Below are positions 26,866 to 38,382 of a DNA stretch of 64,000 bases, in pieces. Made by a program: the position numbers and the translations under genes. The notes below the pieces were generated by a model. It made no database searches and was not told the origin of the DNA. It saw nothing but the letters and a program-made list of their open reading frames with translations. Within the stretch, counting starts at the first letter, position 1. Each line of letters opens with the position of its first letter. Source of the stretch: Raphanus sativus (Eukaryota > Streptophyta > Magnoliopsida > Brassicales > Brassicaceae); contig NC_079519.1 in assembly GCF_000801105.2 (NCBI RefSeq), positions 35,315,288-35,379,287 of the forward strand. Direction: 5' to 3'.

Positions 26866-29805
26866 CACCGTCGTCGTCGTCGTCTTTAACAGAAAAAGTT
26901 TCGATTTCTCAGCGGAGAGAACGAGAAAAAAAAGATGTCACGAGACTTTTGCTTTGTTTTCTTTTTTGGTTCTATTTTCTAATTTTTATTTGACTTTCTT
27001 ATTTTAACTTTTACGCAAACGCCAAGTTAATCTACGCTGGCAATTTGTGCAAGGACAGGACATCCAGTTCAAATACTTGTGCTGGCAAATGGCAAATCCC
27101 GGTTTCTCAGAGTACAAAATAGATAAAAGGGTTTATTTGTGTAATAACCGGGGAGCTAAATTAAGCAAATAACAAAATCATTGACATAATTAAATATTAG
27201 ACATTTGTGTTTTATTTTATCCGGTTCTACTTCGTAGCTTAAAAGGTTTTAAGTTGCAAGTAGTGAGAAAACATATGACGTCTTTTTCCGGTGAAGTTAT
27301 CCACATATACATTTATTAACCACTTAGATATGCACCGAATATTCTATTATATATCACTAAGTAGTATAGGATTACTATCGCAGCTAAACCCCTAAATACT
27401 AAACATATCTCAATTTTAATACCTATATACTAAACTTTATCTTCGACAAAAAAAAAAAAAACCTTATCTCAGTTTGACCCAACCCTTAAATATTAAGTCC
27501 TAAACTCTAATAAGTAAACTCTAAATCTAAATATAAACTTAAAATTTAAATAGAATAGAACAAAATAAATAGTATAGTACATATTGATAAAGTTATGAAT
27601 TGTTTATAATTACATGGAAAAAGTTAAATCTTAAACTCCAACCATACCCTCTTCCAGTGGCGGAGCCAACATCATCTCTCATAGGGGTCATTTATTAAAA
27701 TGATTATGTAATATTACCGAAAAAAATTAAGATGGATCAAAGTAAAGGTTTCTGCTAATGTCATAGGGGTTAAACTAAAGGATTTTAGTCAAATGTTCCA
27801 GCCAAAACAATTGTATATAAACTAAATTCATTTATTTGTAGAAGTTATGTGGGTCAATTGGCCCCCTCACTACTACATGGCTCTGCCACTGTCCTCTTCA
27901 CCTTCTAAATACTAAGAACTGGGTTTGATAGGTTCCCTAAATTACCAGTTCATGGGTTTTCGACAGTTTAATACGGATTTTTAACTGATTTCTTTAGATG
28001 GGTTTTGACATTAACCCAATCCAGATTATTTACAGTTTATGATTCAATCCGGTCTGACAGCCGGTTCGGTCCGAATTTAACAATACTGCCTGAAAAAATT
28101 ATATCAAAACTATTAGTTATATTTAGTTTTGAAACAACAAAATATCCAAATATAGAATTAGGAATTGCAATGTAAGTTTGTAAATAGCTAAAATCACCTT
28201 AAATTTTGAATTACCCAAATACTTAATTTTTATTCAAAATATTTAAAATTACCTGAAGTTCCTCATATTTTAATCTTAATAACCTTAACTAGATGATAGC
28301 TTAATCCAATTATGTGATATTTTGTTTCAGATAAATAAAATTCAGATATATTATCTGAATTATTTGCAATAACCCGAAAAATGAAACCAAACTTGACCTG
28401 TTTTTTGTGTTAACATGTCTCTAGTTTTGTTGTTTAAACAAAAAAATCAAGAAACCCATACTGAAACTGAATAACCGAAGACCTGAAAAGAGAAGAACCA
28501 AAACGAAAATCATACATATGCCATACGATAAAAGGCTTTCCAACGTTTTTTTTTCTTTTTGACTAAAACGGCTTTCCAATTTGAACCCAAATTAAGGTCC
28601 AATGTTTGAGCCCAAGTGCTACATAACCTTTACTCGGTCATTATAAGATGATTTATTTTCATAATTTTCCATTTCCATAAAATGATATGGAGTTTGGTTA
28701 AATAAGAAAAATATGCTGCACTTTGATAATATAAATAATATATAATTTTATTCTTTTAATGTCAAAATTATGTTTCACAAGACTTTTATTGATTTTCTTC
28801 ATATTCAACAAAAACAATTAAAAAAATCCAAACGTAACCCAAAAATGCAGTTGATACCTAAAAATAATTAGAACAAAAAAAAACTATTTGAACACCCAAA
28901 TGATTTTCATTAGTAGTTATTCAAATATCCAAATGCATGATTCAAATTGCGTCAATACCAGAAACAATCAAATTTAAGCAAAAAAAAAAAAACCAGAAAC
29001 AATCCAAATACGTAATAAGATTTTTATGGTAGGCACAATTAAAATTTTTGAAAAAAAAAAATTTTTTGAAACAAGTAACACAATTTTTTTCTATTATCCA
29101 TTTTTAGTTATAGAATTCTGAGATAGCCACCTATAAAGAATGGTGCAGGGCGTAGGTGTAAAGTGTTTTGAAAGATGGGATGTAAATGAATAGTACGTGA
29201 CATCTATTGCTACTACCACTAAACTATTGCCGTTTCATGGCCCAACGTTTCTATAATCAGTAAGCCAACTGTCAATTATCTACTGAATGCAAGCTAGAGT
29301 GTCCAAAACGAGTTCTGCGCTATAGGACAAAACATTTCTTAAATTATATTGCTTTTCTTGTCTTTTTGAGTTTTGTATTCGATCTCATGTTAGACTTAAA
29401 ACGACAAGAATAAAATAATTTTTGTTTTTCTCATACAAAATGTCAAAAAACATCACATCATTTCAAACTCTAATGACATGTTGGATTAGTTTTCTATAGG
29501 TGGAAGAACAAACAAAAGAAAGAATGATCTCACTTTGAACAAACAATAAAAAAATTAAACTCTTTTTAAATATCATGAAAATCAATTTTTTGACAATCAT
29601 ACGTTTTTTGTTTTTTTTTTTAATCATACGTTATTTTAAAGTTTCAAAAGATAAATAAATAGTCAAGAGATATGGTACATATAGGTATATGATTTTTTTT
29701 TCCAAACAATACCCTTATAACTACTACAATGGCCGCATCAAAAGAGTGCATCTTCTTCTTAAAGGCATTGAAACCTAGAGAGAAAGCAAACAAATAACAA
29801 AAATA
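26866..29805. other. Divergent intergenic region between SQE1 and SOFL6
   Basis: Holds the promoters of both genes, whose starts face away from each other. One hAT-type MITE lies at 27655-27891; the rest is AT-rich with homopolymer runs. No further gene is seen. Confidence 0.45.
27655..27891. mobile_element. hAT-type MITE
   Basis: A 237-bp element with terminal inverted repeats CAGTGGCGGAGCCA and TGGCTCTGCCACTG. The flanking 8-bp repeats differ at one base (ccctcttc at 27647-27654, tcctcttc at 27892-27899). Structure and 'CAGTGGCGG' ends are typical of non-autonomous hAT elements. No coding capacity. Confidence 0.85.
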
Positions 29806-31668
29806 ATGAGTGTTTTTGGGGCGAACCAAAAGAGAACGGATTTGTCGGATTTAGAATACAGCGATGCGGGAGAATCAGGTTGGACAATGTACTTAGACCA
29901 TTCTTCTTCTGTTTCATTGCATCATTTTGATGATGACAATGGAGTGACAAAACAAGAACATGATGAAGATTCTTCAATGGTGTCGGATGCATCATCCGGG
30001 CCTCCTTATTACTCTGAAGAGGCAGTCCCTGAGGATCCCTTCCAACAAAACACACAATATTGGTGTAAGAGCAAAATCAAGAACAAGAAGAAAGTTCATG
30101 GAGAACAAGGATATACTGAACGATTCAATTCTTGCCTTGATGACACAGCTTCTTCATTGGTATTGTTTTACAAACTTGTCAAGTCAATATACTCGAACCT
30201 TTTCTTAATTCTTTGGCCACATTGTTCTTTGCTATATTTTAACACTATCATTACAAATGAGTTCTTACATATTTCGTTTCAACTAAATTCATTTGCCTCT
30301 TCAGTTATATAATTTTAGTCTCAACTTTTGTAAACTTATGTATAGGCGACTGGAAAAGAAGTATCAGCACATAAGCAACATCGAGATCAATACCAAAAAT
30401 TAGATTATTTCTCCCAAAGCTACTCCACAAGAAGAATAATTAAGGTTTTTTTTGTAACAAATCAAGGTTATATATTAGTAATTACGACTTGGCGCTTCTA
30501 AAAATTAGTATATGCCAACCAGTTTTGAATTTTGTTCTTTTAGCTAAAAGAAAAGTTTTGTTTAATTACATCATCGCATCTGAGAAAAAAAATCTACATC
30601 TTTAGTATGATCATTTTCTTGAATCAGTTTTTTTTTTAATATTATGTTTCTTTCGCAGGGGAAATATAAATCGGGTTTCCTACAACAAGCTTCCCCGGTT
30701 GAAAAATTTGCATCGGATCATCAAGGTTATGGTATGTTTATTGCTTTTTGACCATTAATTAATATAACTATTACAGACATCGTAAAACATAATGATGCGT
30801 AAAAATCGCATACATTACTCAATTTACCTAACTAGTTGTCGTACATAAGTGGTAAACATCCTTTCGAAAGCTTTATTGTTGGATCCAAACAACTTCATAT
30901 ATAATAATATCAGTTATTCGCAGAGCCGTGCATATTGTATGTTTAGAAAGACATTAGCTACAGGCCCCTGCCTATATATTCAATTCAAGGGCCCCTAAAA
31001 TGCGAGAGCATGTTGTAACAAATTAGTTTTTGTTCTATCTCCGAAAACTTGTTTTCCATGTTGGTATTTTTTCTTTTGGGTGTTTATTATACTTTTGAAT
31101 AAAAGTTTCTATGAAAAAAATTAGATTGTAGATCAACGAAAACATTTAAATCTCTGACCAAAAGGGATTAAGTTTTCTGGATTTATAAATATAATTTTCT
31201 GGATAAGGATCTAGAAAAGAAACAGAAATCAAAGTTTTTAATTACATTACATCCACATCGGTTCTTCATCAAACTATCTTTAAATTTTTTTTTATCAATG
31301 ATTGATATTGTTCATTATCACATTTTTTTTGGTTGGCACCATCTCTTTTTTTCATTCAGTTTTTGGTAATACAATCTATTAGACTAATTTTGTTTACAGT
31401 ATTTTAACTTTTTCAACTATATTAACAATGTTAAAGGGCCCCGATTTTGAAACTCGCTTTAGGTCTCAATAGACCTTCGCACGGCACTGGTTATTCGTAT
31501 TCCTATATTAAAACAATGAATTTTGAAATTTTTGATGTATCATGCATGTATATGAGTATGAATGTATGCATGTATTAAGTGATTTTTTTTGTCCATGTAT
31601 AAGTGAATTCTTTCTTGGCTATATGTGTATTTGCAGGTGCCAGTAACCAGATAAAGAGAAGAGGATAA
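29806..31668 (+). CDS. SOFL6: SOB FIVE-LIKE (SOFL) family protein
   Basis: Four exons (29806-30159, 30346-30444, 30659-30731, 31637-31668) give 185 residues. The first SOFL signature SGWTMYLDHS lies at residues 24-33 and the second, DDTASSL, at 112-118, right at the end of exon 1. Acidic and Ser-rich stretches lie between them and the C-terminus is basic (IKRRG). SOFL proteins are small plant proteins that raise cytokinin levels or responses and affect shoot growth; there is no enzyme motif. From memory this is the At1g58460 (SOFL6) position, between SQE1 and RBP1. Exon 4 codes for only ten residues and is separated by a 905-bp intron that has grown by a hAT-type insertion (30921-31489). Exons 2-4 are supported by standard splice sites and frame, not by similarity. 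Confidence 0.82.
30921..31489. mobile_element. hAT-type element in SOFL6 intron 3
   Basis: A 569-bp insertion with ends CAGAGCCGTGC and the complement CAGTGCCGTGC, flanked by a perfect 8-bp repeat GTTATTCG (30913-30920 and 31490-31497). 'GGGGCCC'-type stretches just inside both ends (ggcccctg, gggccccg) add subterminal symmetry. No transposase ORF. Confidence 0.88.
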
Positions 31669-33063
31669 AAGATGGTATTGGATATTAAGTATTTTATCAG
31701 AGAACACCCTTCCTTGAGTATGTTGGCTATATGTCTTTAAGAAAACCATGTGGGTTTCTCCTTCATTTTTTTCTTGATAATGCCATACTATGTTGTTGTT
31801 TATTTTTACTTTTCTCGATATTGCAACTATCAAGTTATTTTCCATAATAAATAAAAAAAATGTAAGCAACGTTTGGAACCAAAAATCGTTGAATGCAAAA
31901 AGATTGGATGACAAGAAAACAAAGAAGAGAAAACTTGGATTAATCTTTTGGGTTATTTCATAGCAAGATAAATAAGTTCGAAAAAGGTAAATAAGTTTGT
32001 ATTAGCATATTGATAGTCTGTATCGTATAGTTCCTAATAGGCATACATGCGGGTTTGGTTTCTTTGGTTATGTCGGGTCAGTTGATTTGGAATTTGGTTA
32101 GTTTGGATCGGTCAAAATCTCATTGAAGTGAATTGGAAAAAGTTTAGTTCAGTTTGATTTTTAGTTAATTTGGTTTAAAATTATACCGAAATTTTGGTTT
32201 TGCTGTTAATTCAGTTAAATTTTCTGTTTAACTCGAATAAAATTTTTAAAAATTTGGTTAATTTTGGTTATTTTGTCTAGTTGGGTTATTTCGGTTAGGT
32301 TATTTTGAATTTTGGTTAGTTCAGTTAGTTCGATTTGAAATTTTGATTAAAACTAGTACTGTTTGAATTGTTTTAGAAAACCGAACTAAACAATTACTGA
32401 ACCAAACCGAAATCCTAACTTTTTCTGTTACCGAACTGAACCAAACTTTCAAACCGAACCAAAAAACCGGACTTTTTGGTTTGGGTTGGCAAGTTTGGTT
32501 CGGCTAAAAATTCCAGCCCTCGTTCCTAACCTTTGGATAAGTAGCTTACTATCGGTTTAGTGTGGTTTAGTTTCCTTTCGATTAAACCACTCATGTGTAA
32601 ATACAGAACCATTGTACACATTTCAGGGTAACAAGAAATATTTTGTTACAAACTCATCTTCTATAGTTTGCATTGCATCTAACCAATTTGGAACACTAAT
32701 AGTGGTTTTATTTCAATAATTTGCCATGTCAGTTTATGGTAGAAGTACTATAGGTTGTCCTAATTAGAAAAAATAGATGCTTCTAATTCGTAAAACTCCA
32801 ACAAAAGTACGAGTCTTGACTCCTGAAATCAGATGAATATTGATGATAAGGGCAATTAAGCACATAAGAAGCAACAGTACATTGATTGAACATGTAAACA
32901 TAGCTACCGTTTCTACTTATTTACTACTTTAAGTTTCGTACTCTCATTACTTGTACATACACAGCTGGTCATGGACCCTTGTCATTATTGTACACGTTTC
33001 TGTGTACTAGTTGGAAGCTGTTTGCCAAAAAAATATGTTTCCTGACTGTTCGAACTTGCTAAA
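31669..33063. other. Intergenic with a degenerate 'GGTTT' fold-back repeat
   Basis: About 32040-32530 is filled with variants of ttcggtt/tttggtta on the left and aaccgaac/aaccaaa on the right, ending 'aattccagccctcg'. It reads as a decayed fold-back repeat of a kind common in Brassicaceae. No gene is seen. Confidence 0.4.
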
Positions 33064-33589
33064 TGTTTGAACCGAAATCGGTGCTGTACAAGGGGTAGAC
33101 TGATTTCGATGGTGGGGTTAGGAGAGGTCTTCATAATGAGCTTGAACTGGATAGATGGAGAGTAAAAGAGGTGTAATATGTTATAGCTGGACCCGGTGAA
33201 GGGTTGCCTACGTACCCCGAGAGGGGATCAAGCCAATCGTAGTTCTACAACGAAAGGTCACAAGTGCTTAGAAGAAAGCATGTGATTTGGTGTTTCTCTC
33301 TAGAAAGTGAGAAGAGAGGCAAGATCTCAAAGAGAGGGTCCTTCTCAAGGAGGGGATGCCTCCTTATTTATAGAAGGATGAGGTCTAGGGTTTTCCTAGT
33401 CACCTCCTTTTAAATGGGCTGAGCCCATTATCTTATAGGCCTTGTTGGGGGTAAAACCCATGTCCAACAGTAAGCCCCCCCCAGTTCGTTGAGAGATGAA
33501 GTTGATCTCTACGAATTTTACGAAGAGGTTTATAAGACAATGGACTCAGCGCATTTACATTTAACGATCCAAGCGAGTTTACTTTGAAC

Positions 33590-33978
33590 TTGTGCCTAGT
33601 AGAAGGCAAGTTTAAATAAACTCGTGCTTAGGAGTCGTAGCTCGACGAGTAACTCGTGCCTAGTGGAAGGCAAGTTTACCGTGCTTCGGCGTATAACTCG
33701 TGCCTTGTAAAAGGCGAGTTTATCAAACCCATGCCTAAGAACTATAGCTCGGCGAATAAGCCATGCCTAGTAAAGAAAGAGTTTACTAAACTCGTGCTCG
33801 ATAAAGGCGAGTTGTCGGTAACTCGTGTCTAGAAAAAGGTGAGTTGAATGAAACTCATGTCTAGTAGAAGACAAGTTTATTCAACTCGTACCTAGTAAAA
33901 GACGAGTTTACGACTAACTCGTGCCTAGTAAAAAGCAAGTTTGTAAACCCATTTCTAAAAAAGGTAAGCTGTACTCGT
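33590..33978. repeat. Array of short hairpin-forming repeats inside the LTR element
   Basis: About twelve diverged units of the type AACTCGTGCCTAGTAAAAGG followed by CGAGTT. Within each unit AACTCG pairs with CGAGTT and GCCT with AGGC around a short A-rich loop, so each unit can form a small stem-loop. Spacing is irregular (about 26-37 bp). Confidence 0.75.
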
Positions 33979-34249
33979 GCCTTAGCGTAAGTAACTTGGC
34001 AAAAGTCCAAATTCAATTAGGATCAGAGAGACAAAATCATACCAAAACCTTGCCTCTGTTACATGGCAATGTGATGAGCTCTCAGCGAGAAACTGCGCCA
34101 TGTGCCGACCAAAAGCTTCCACTTGTGCATCTTCCCTCAACTCGAAATTGTGATCGACAAAAAGTTGCAAAGGGAAGCGAGATGAATCTTCTCCTCCACA
34201 TCCGAGTAACCGCAAGACTCTCAACCTTGTGGTCGTGGAACCGCGGTCC

Positions 34250-34806
34250 CGAGTAACTGCTAAAGACCGAGCCGAGTGACTGCGAGAGAGAGTGATCCGA
34301 GTGAATGCAAGAGAGCAAACTGTGCCGAGTAACCGCGAGAGATCGAGCAGTGCCGAGTAACCGCGAGAGAGCGAATCGTGCCGAGTAACCGCGAGAGAAC
34401 GAACCGTGTCGAGTAACCGCGAGAGAGCAAACGGTGTCGAATAACTGCGAGAGAGCGAACCGTAACGAGTAATCGCGAGAGAGTGAACCGTGCCAAGTAA
34501 CCGCGAGAGAGCGAACGGTGTCGAATAACTGCGAGAGAGCGAATGGTGACGAGTAACCGCGAGAGAGCGAACCGTGCTGAGTAACCGCGAGAGAAACGAA
34601 CTGTGTCGAGTAATCGCGAGAGAGCGAACGGTGACGATTACTCGCGAGAGAACGAACCGTGTCGAGTAGCCGCGAGAGAGCGTACCGTGCTGAGTAATCG
34701 CGAGAGAGCGAACGGTGACGAATAATCACGAGAAAGCGAACCGTGTCGAGTAACCGCGAGAGAACGAACCGTATCGAGTGATCGCGAGAGAGCGAACGGT
34801 GACGAC
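34250..34806. repeat. 28-bp minisatellite inside the LTR element
   Basis: About 19 head-to-tail copies of a 28-bp unit with the core cgagtaaccgcgagagagcg followed by aaccgtgt. As 28 is not a multiple of three, the reading frame rotates and the minus strand stays open in several frames. That explains the 215-residue repetitive ORF at 34082-34729 and makes it unlikely to be a real protein. Confidence 0.85.
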
Positions 34807-35289
34807 CAAACGGTCAAACGGACTCCGAGTCCAATCTTCTTCGAAGATACTTCTCCATGCCCCACGGTGGGCGCCAACTGTTTGAACCGAAATCGGTGCT
34901 GTACAAGGGGTAGACTGATTTCGATGGTGGGGTTAGGAGAGGTCTTCATAATGAGCTTGAACTGGATAGATGGAGAGTAAAAGAGGTGTAATATGTTATA
35001 GCTGGACCCGGTGAAGGGTTGCCTACGTACCCCGAGAGGGGATCAAGCCAATCGTAGTTCTACAACGAAAGGTCACAAGTGCTTAGAAGAAAGCATGTGA
35101 TTTGGTGTTTCTCTCTAGAAAGTGAGAAGAGAGGCAAGATCTCAAAGAGAGGGTCCTTCTCAAGGAGGGGATGCCTCCTTATTTATAGAAGGATGAGGTC
35201 TAGGGTTTTCCTAGTCACCTCCTTTTAAATGGGCTGAGCCCATTATCTTATAGGCCTTGTTGGGGGTAAAACCCATGTCCAACACTAAA

Positions 35290-36623
35290 TAATTTAAATA
35301 CAAACGGTAAAAACTTAAAACAGATAAAACTTTAGAATAGAACGACAGCAAATACGGATTATAGAAAGAGATTTCACGCTAGAGCTGGTGTGTAAACTTG
35401 ACCACCTTAATTGTGGTGACCACAATATCTTTCTCAAATCAGTTTTGACATGAAAAATATATGAGCATCACATGATGATAAGATATGGAAAATTATTTTG
35501 TTTATCAATACTACTTTCAAATAAAGGTATAGTTGTTTCTCATGGCGGTTCTCTAATTAATCTTATATCGTATTTAGCGGCAGATTTTGGTTACGTAAAT
35601 GTAAAAAAAAAAAATATTTATTCCAAAATAGACAATTTCGAAATCGTAACTTTTTTTTGAATCGTAAATTAACATGAAACAAAGATAAACGAGTTGATGA
35701 AAGAAACAGTTTTAACACTTCCATATAAAACAATTATGTTGTTGCTATTGGAAAAACATTTAAATGATACACTAGATATATATTTATTGCCTTATTAGAC
35801 GATATATAATATATTTTTTCATATCGTATTTTCTTATCATTACGTAACTCATCTGTGAACATTTCTTAAAAGTTTTTATTCATCCATTCAACAGAGATTA
35901 CAATATTCCATTCGTTATCATTGTCGACCAAAATATTATAAGGTTTGTTAATATTTAATTTCCTTGGATTCGTATAATGAATATATACATTTGAAAGATA
36001 TTTATTTCTTTGGAAGTTTGGATACACATGCACGCATGTAACTAATTGCATGTGAGACTATAAATGTATTTATGTATATGTTTGTAGATGATGAATTTAT
36101 AAAATGGTAATAATGAAAATGGACCAAATGGTCCCTTACGAAGTGATATTTCATGTTCACATGGCAAATTGGTTAGTGGCTACTGGCCCTTTTGCCAGTC
36201 TATGGTCCGTAATCTGCGTTCGTAGGTACGCCCATCGCTTCTGTCATTTTTATTTCATGTATAATACTAATAAAAATTAAATATGTAGATAAGACTAGAT
36301 ATTATAGTGATTTCAGGCACAGTTTCAGTTGGGATCTTTAGGGTTTTTTGATTATTAAGTTTAGGAGATAGCTCAACTGAATTAAAACAGAATCTAGTTA
36401 TGTTTGGTGATGACTCAGTTTTGAGTATAATAAGACAATAAATTGAAGCTATTTTTTATGTAAATCTTAACAAACTTGACATTACCACTAAAAATGGAAT
36501 TTTTAATTAATACTTATTTTGATTATTTTAAATACCTATTTTGATGTATAATTTAACAAAATGGCAAACTAAAAGATGGGAATGTAAGGAGAATAAATTC
36601 AATTGGAAATTTGAATGATCTAA
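35290..36623. other. AT-rich spacer, no gene seen
   Basis: Between the LTR element and the first Helitron. No ORF of coding character and no clear repeat ends. Confidence 0.35.
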
Positions 36624-38382
36624 TCTATTAAAACTGAAGTACAATTAGTACTTAACCCGATTTTTGCTAAAGAATTACAATCTCATGCCACTAAGTTAAA
36701 AATAATTAATTAACAGAAAATATTTAATACATTTATACCAAAATCATTTTATTATTTACTATCCAAACTTAACTTCACGTAATATTTTGTGGACAATATA
36801 TTTCTAAAGATTTGATTTACGAAAATGGAATATTCCAAACTGTCTACAATATCTCGCCACATCTTTCAATTTCTTTATATATTCCTAACATATTTCTAGA
36901 ATCTACATTAATACTAATTGATCAATAAGATATTATAAATCTAACAAATGAAAGATTTATATATATATATATATATATACTATTAAAATTGTAGTACGAA
37001 TCGAATTTGTTTGGAAACATGGAAAACAATTTTTGAAAAATGTTTGTTTGGAAACTTGAATAACAGTTTAAAACAGGTTTTTTTGGAAATATGAATAAGA
37101 GTTAAAAAAAAGTTTTTTTTAAAATATGAATAGCAGTATAAAAAGAAATATAATATTGTTTGAAAACAAATATAGCAGTATAATAAGAAAATAATGAATT
37201 TATGTTATTAAAAAAAATTGGAAACCTATTATATTATAAGAAAGAGAAACTATCTACTTGGATCAACTTTAAAATATACGATAATTAACTAATCTAATTA
37301 TTTAAAAGATCATTGGTCTAGAATAATCATAAAACAAAATTATATATATATTTCACATCAAAAAAATAATTTAAGGTTGTTTATATCAAAAATTGATTCA
37401 ACATATACATATATTCAAAATTTTATTTTTACTAAAATATTTTCCAAAAACCATTATTGAAAAATGTTTTCAATATATATAAGAAAATACAATAAAAAGT
37501 CAAATTTCATATACCAACTTAAATTATGATTTTTTTAATTTGACATTAAATTTTTAAAATATAATATATGTGATTATTTATATGATAGTACGTATAAAAT
37601 ACAATTAATTATATGTTCACTCTGTTTTTAAAGGAAAAAATAGATCGTGAATTAGGGGTGGACGTTTGGGTACCCATTCGGGTTCGATTCGGGTCTATTT
37701 AGGTTTTGGGTTCCCGGATTCAAATATTTCAGTCTCATTCGGATATTTCTAAATTTTGGTTCGGATTCGATTCGGATCTTTGCGGGTTCGTTCGTGTTAG
37801 GATAACTCATTTAAACTTTTTTTTAAATTCATTATATACTTTAAATTTCTCAAATATATAAAAAATAATATATTACATATAAATTTGAATAACATATGCC
37901 AGAATACCTAAACTTAAAATATAAATTGGTTTGATTTAAATATTTGGATAGAGAATCAATAATTATTTTAAATATTTTTGTTATTTTGAGTATACTTTAA
38001 CGATTTTAGATATTTACATATGACTATTTATATATATTATCAATTATTTAAACCAACTTAAAAGTACCATATATATTTTGGATGTATTTAAATACATTAA
38101 ATCTATATATATATATATATATATAATTAAATCTATTTTGAATACATTCGGGTATCCGAGATACTTCGATTCAGATCGGATTCGGTTTCAGTTCTCCAAA
38201 AACCAAAATTTTGAATAATTTGGATAGTTAATCAATTTCGGTTCAGGTTTGGTATTTCTTTTTGATCGGTTCAATTTTTTGGATTCGAATTTTTTGTCCA
38301 ACTAACATATTGACATGGAAAATAAATAGCAACATATTTTATATAAAAATACACCCGCACAGGCGTGCGGGTCAAAATCTAG
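36624..38382 (+). mobile_element. Non-autonomous Helitron
   Basis: Begins with the 5' end TCTATTAAAACTGAAGTAC after an A (36623). It ends with the hairpin cccgcac-aggc-gtgcggg, then tcaaaatctag before a T (38383): the 5'-TC...hairpin...CTAG-3' layout of plant Helitrons, inserted between A and T. 1759 bp, with no Rep/helicase coding. The interior includes a (TA)n run (36957-36979) and a degenerate gggttcgg repeat (about 37650-38280), so it may be a composite. Confidence 0.7.

Larger units (their letters stand above)
33064..35284 (-). mobile_element. Young non-autonomous LTR retrotransposon
   Basis: Two 406-bp LTRs (33064-33469 and 34879-35284) that read identical by eye, each running from tgtttgaacc to gtccaaca on this strand. 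The element is flanked by a perfect 5-bp repeat CTAAA (33059-33063, 35285-35289). On the minus strand the 5' LTR (right) is followed, after 2 bp, by a primer-binding-like 18-mer starting TGGCGCC (34876-34859), and a G-rich polypurine tract (33486-33470) precedes the 3' LTR. The minus-strand LTR has a TATA box (ctataaataag, about 35180-35190). The 1.4-kb interior has no gag, protease, RT or integrase. It carries two tandem-repeat fields instead, so it must use proteins from another element. Confidence 0.92.

Noticed and set aside
34082..34729. 215-residue minus-strand ORF with SLSRDYS/LAVTRHGS repeats
   Set aside because: It is the 28-bp minisatellite read in a rotating frame. Composition and period are set by the DNA repeat and other frames are also open.
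34250..34806. CRISPR-like array (28-bp repeats)
   Set aside because: The units are head to tail without unique spacers, inside a plant LTR element.
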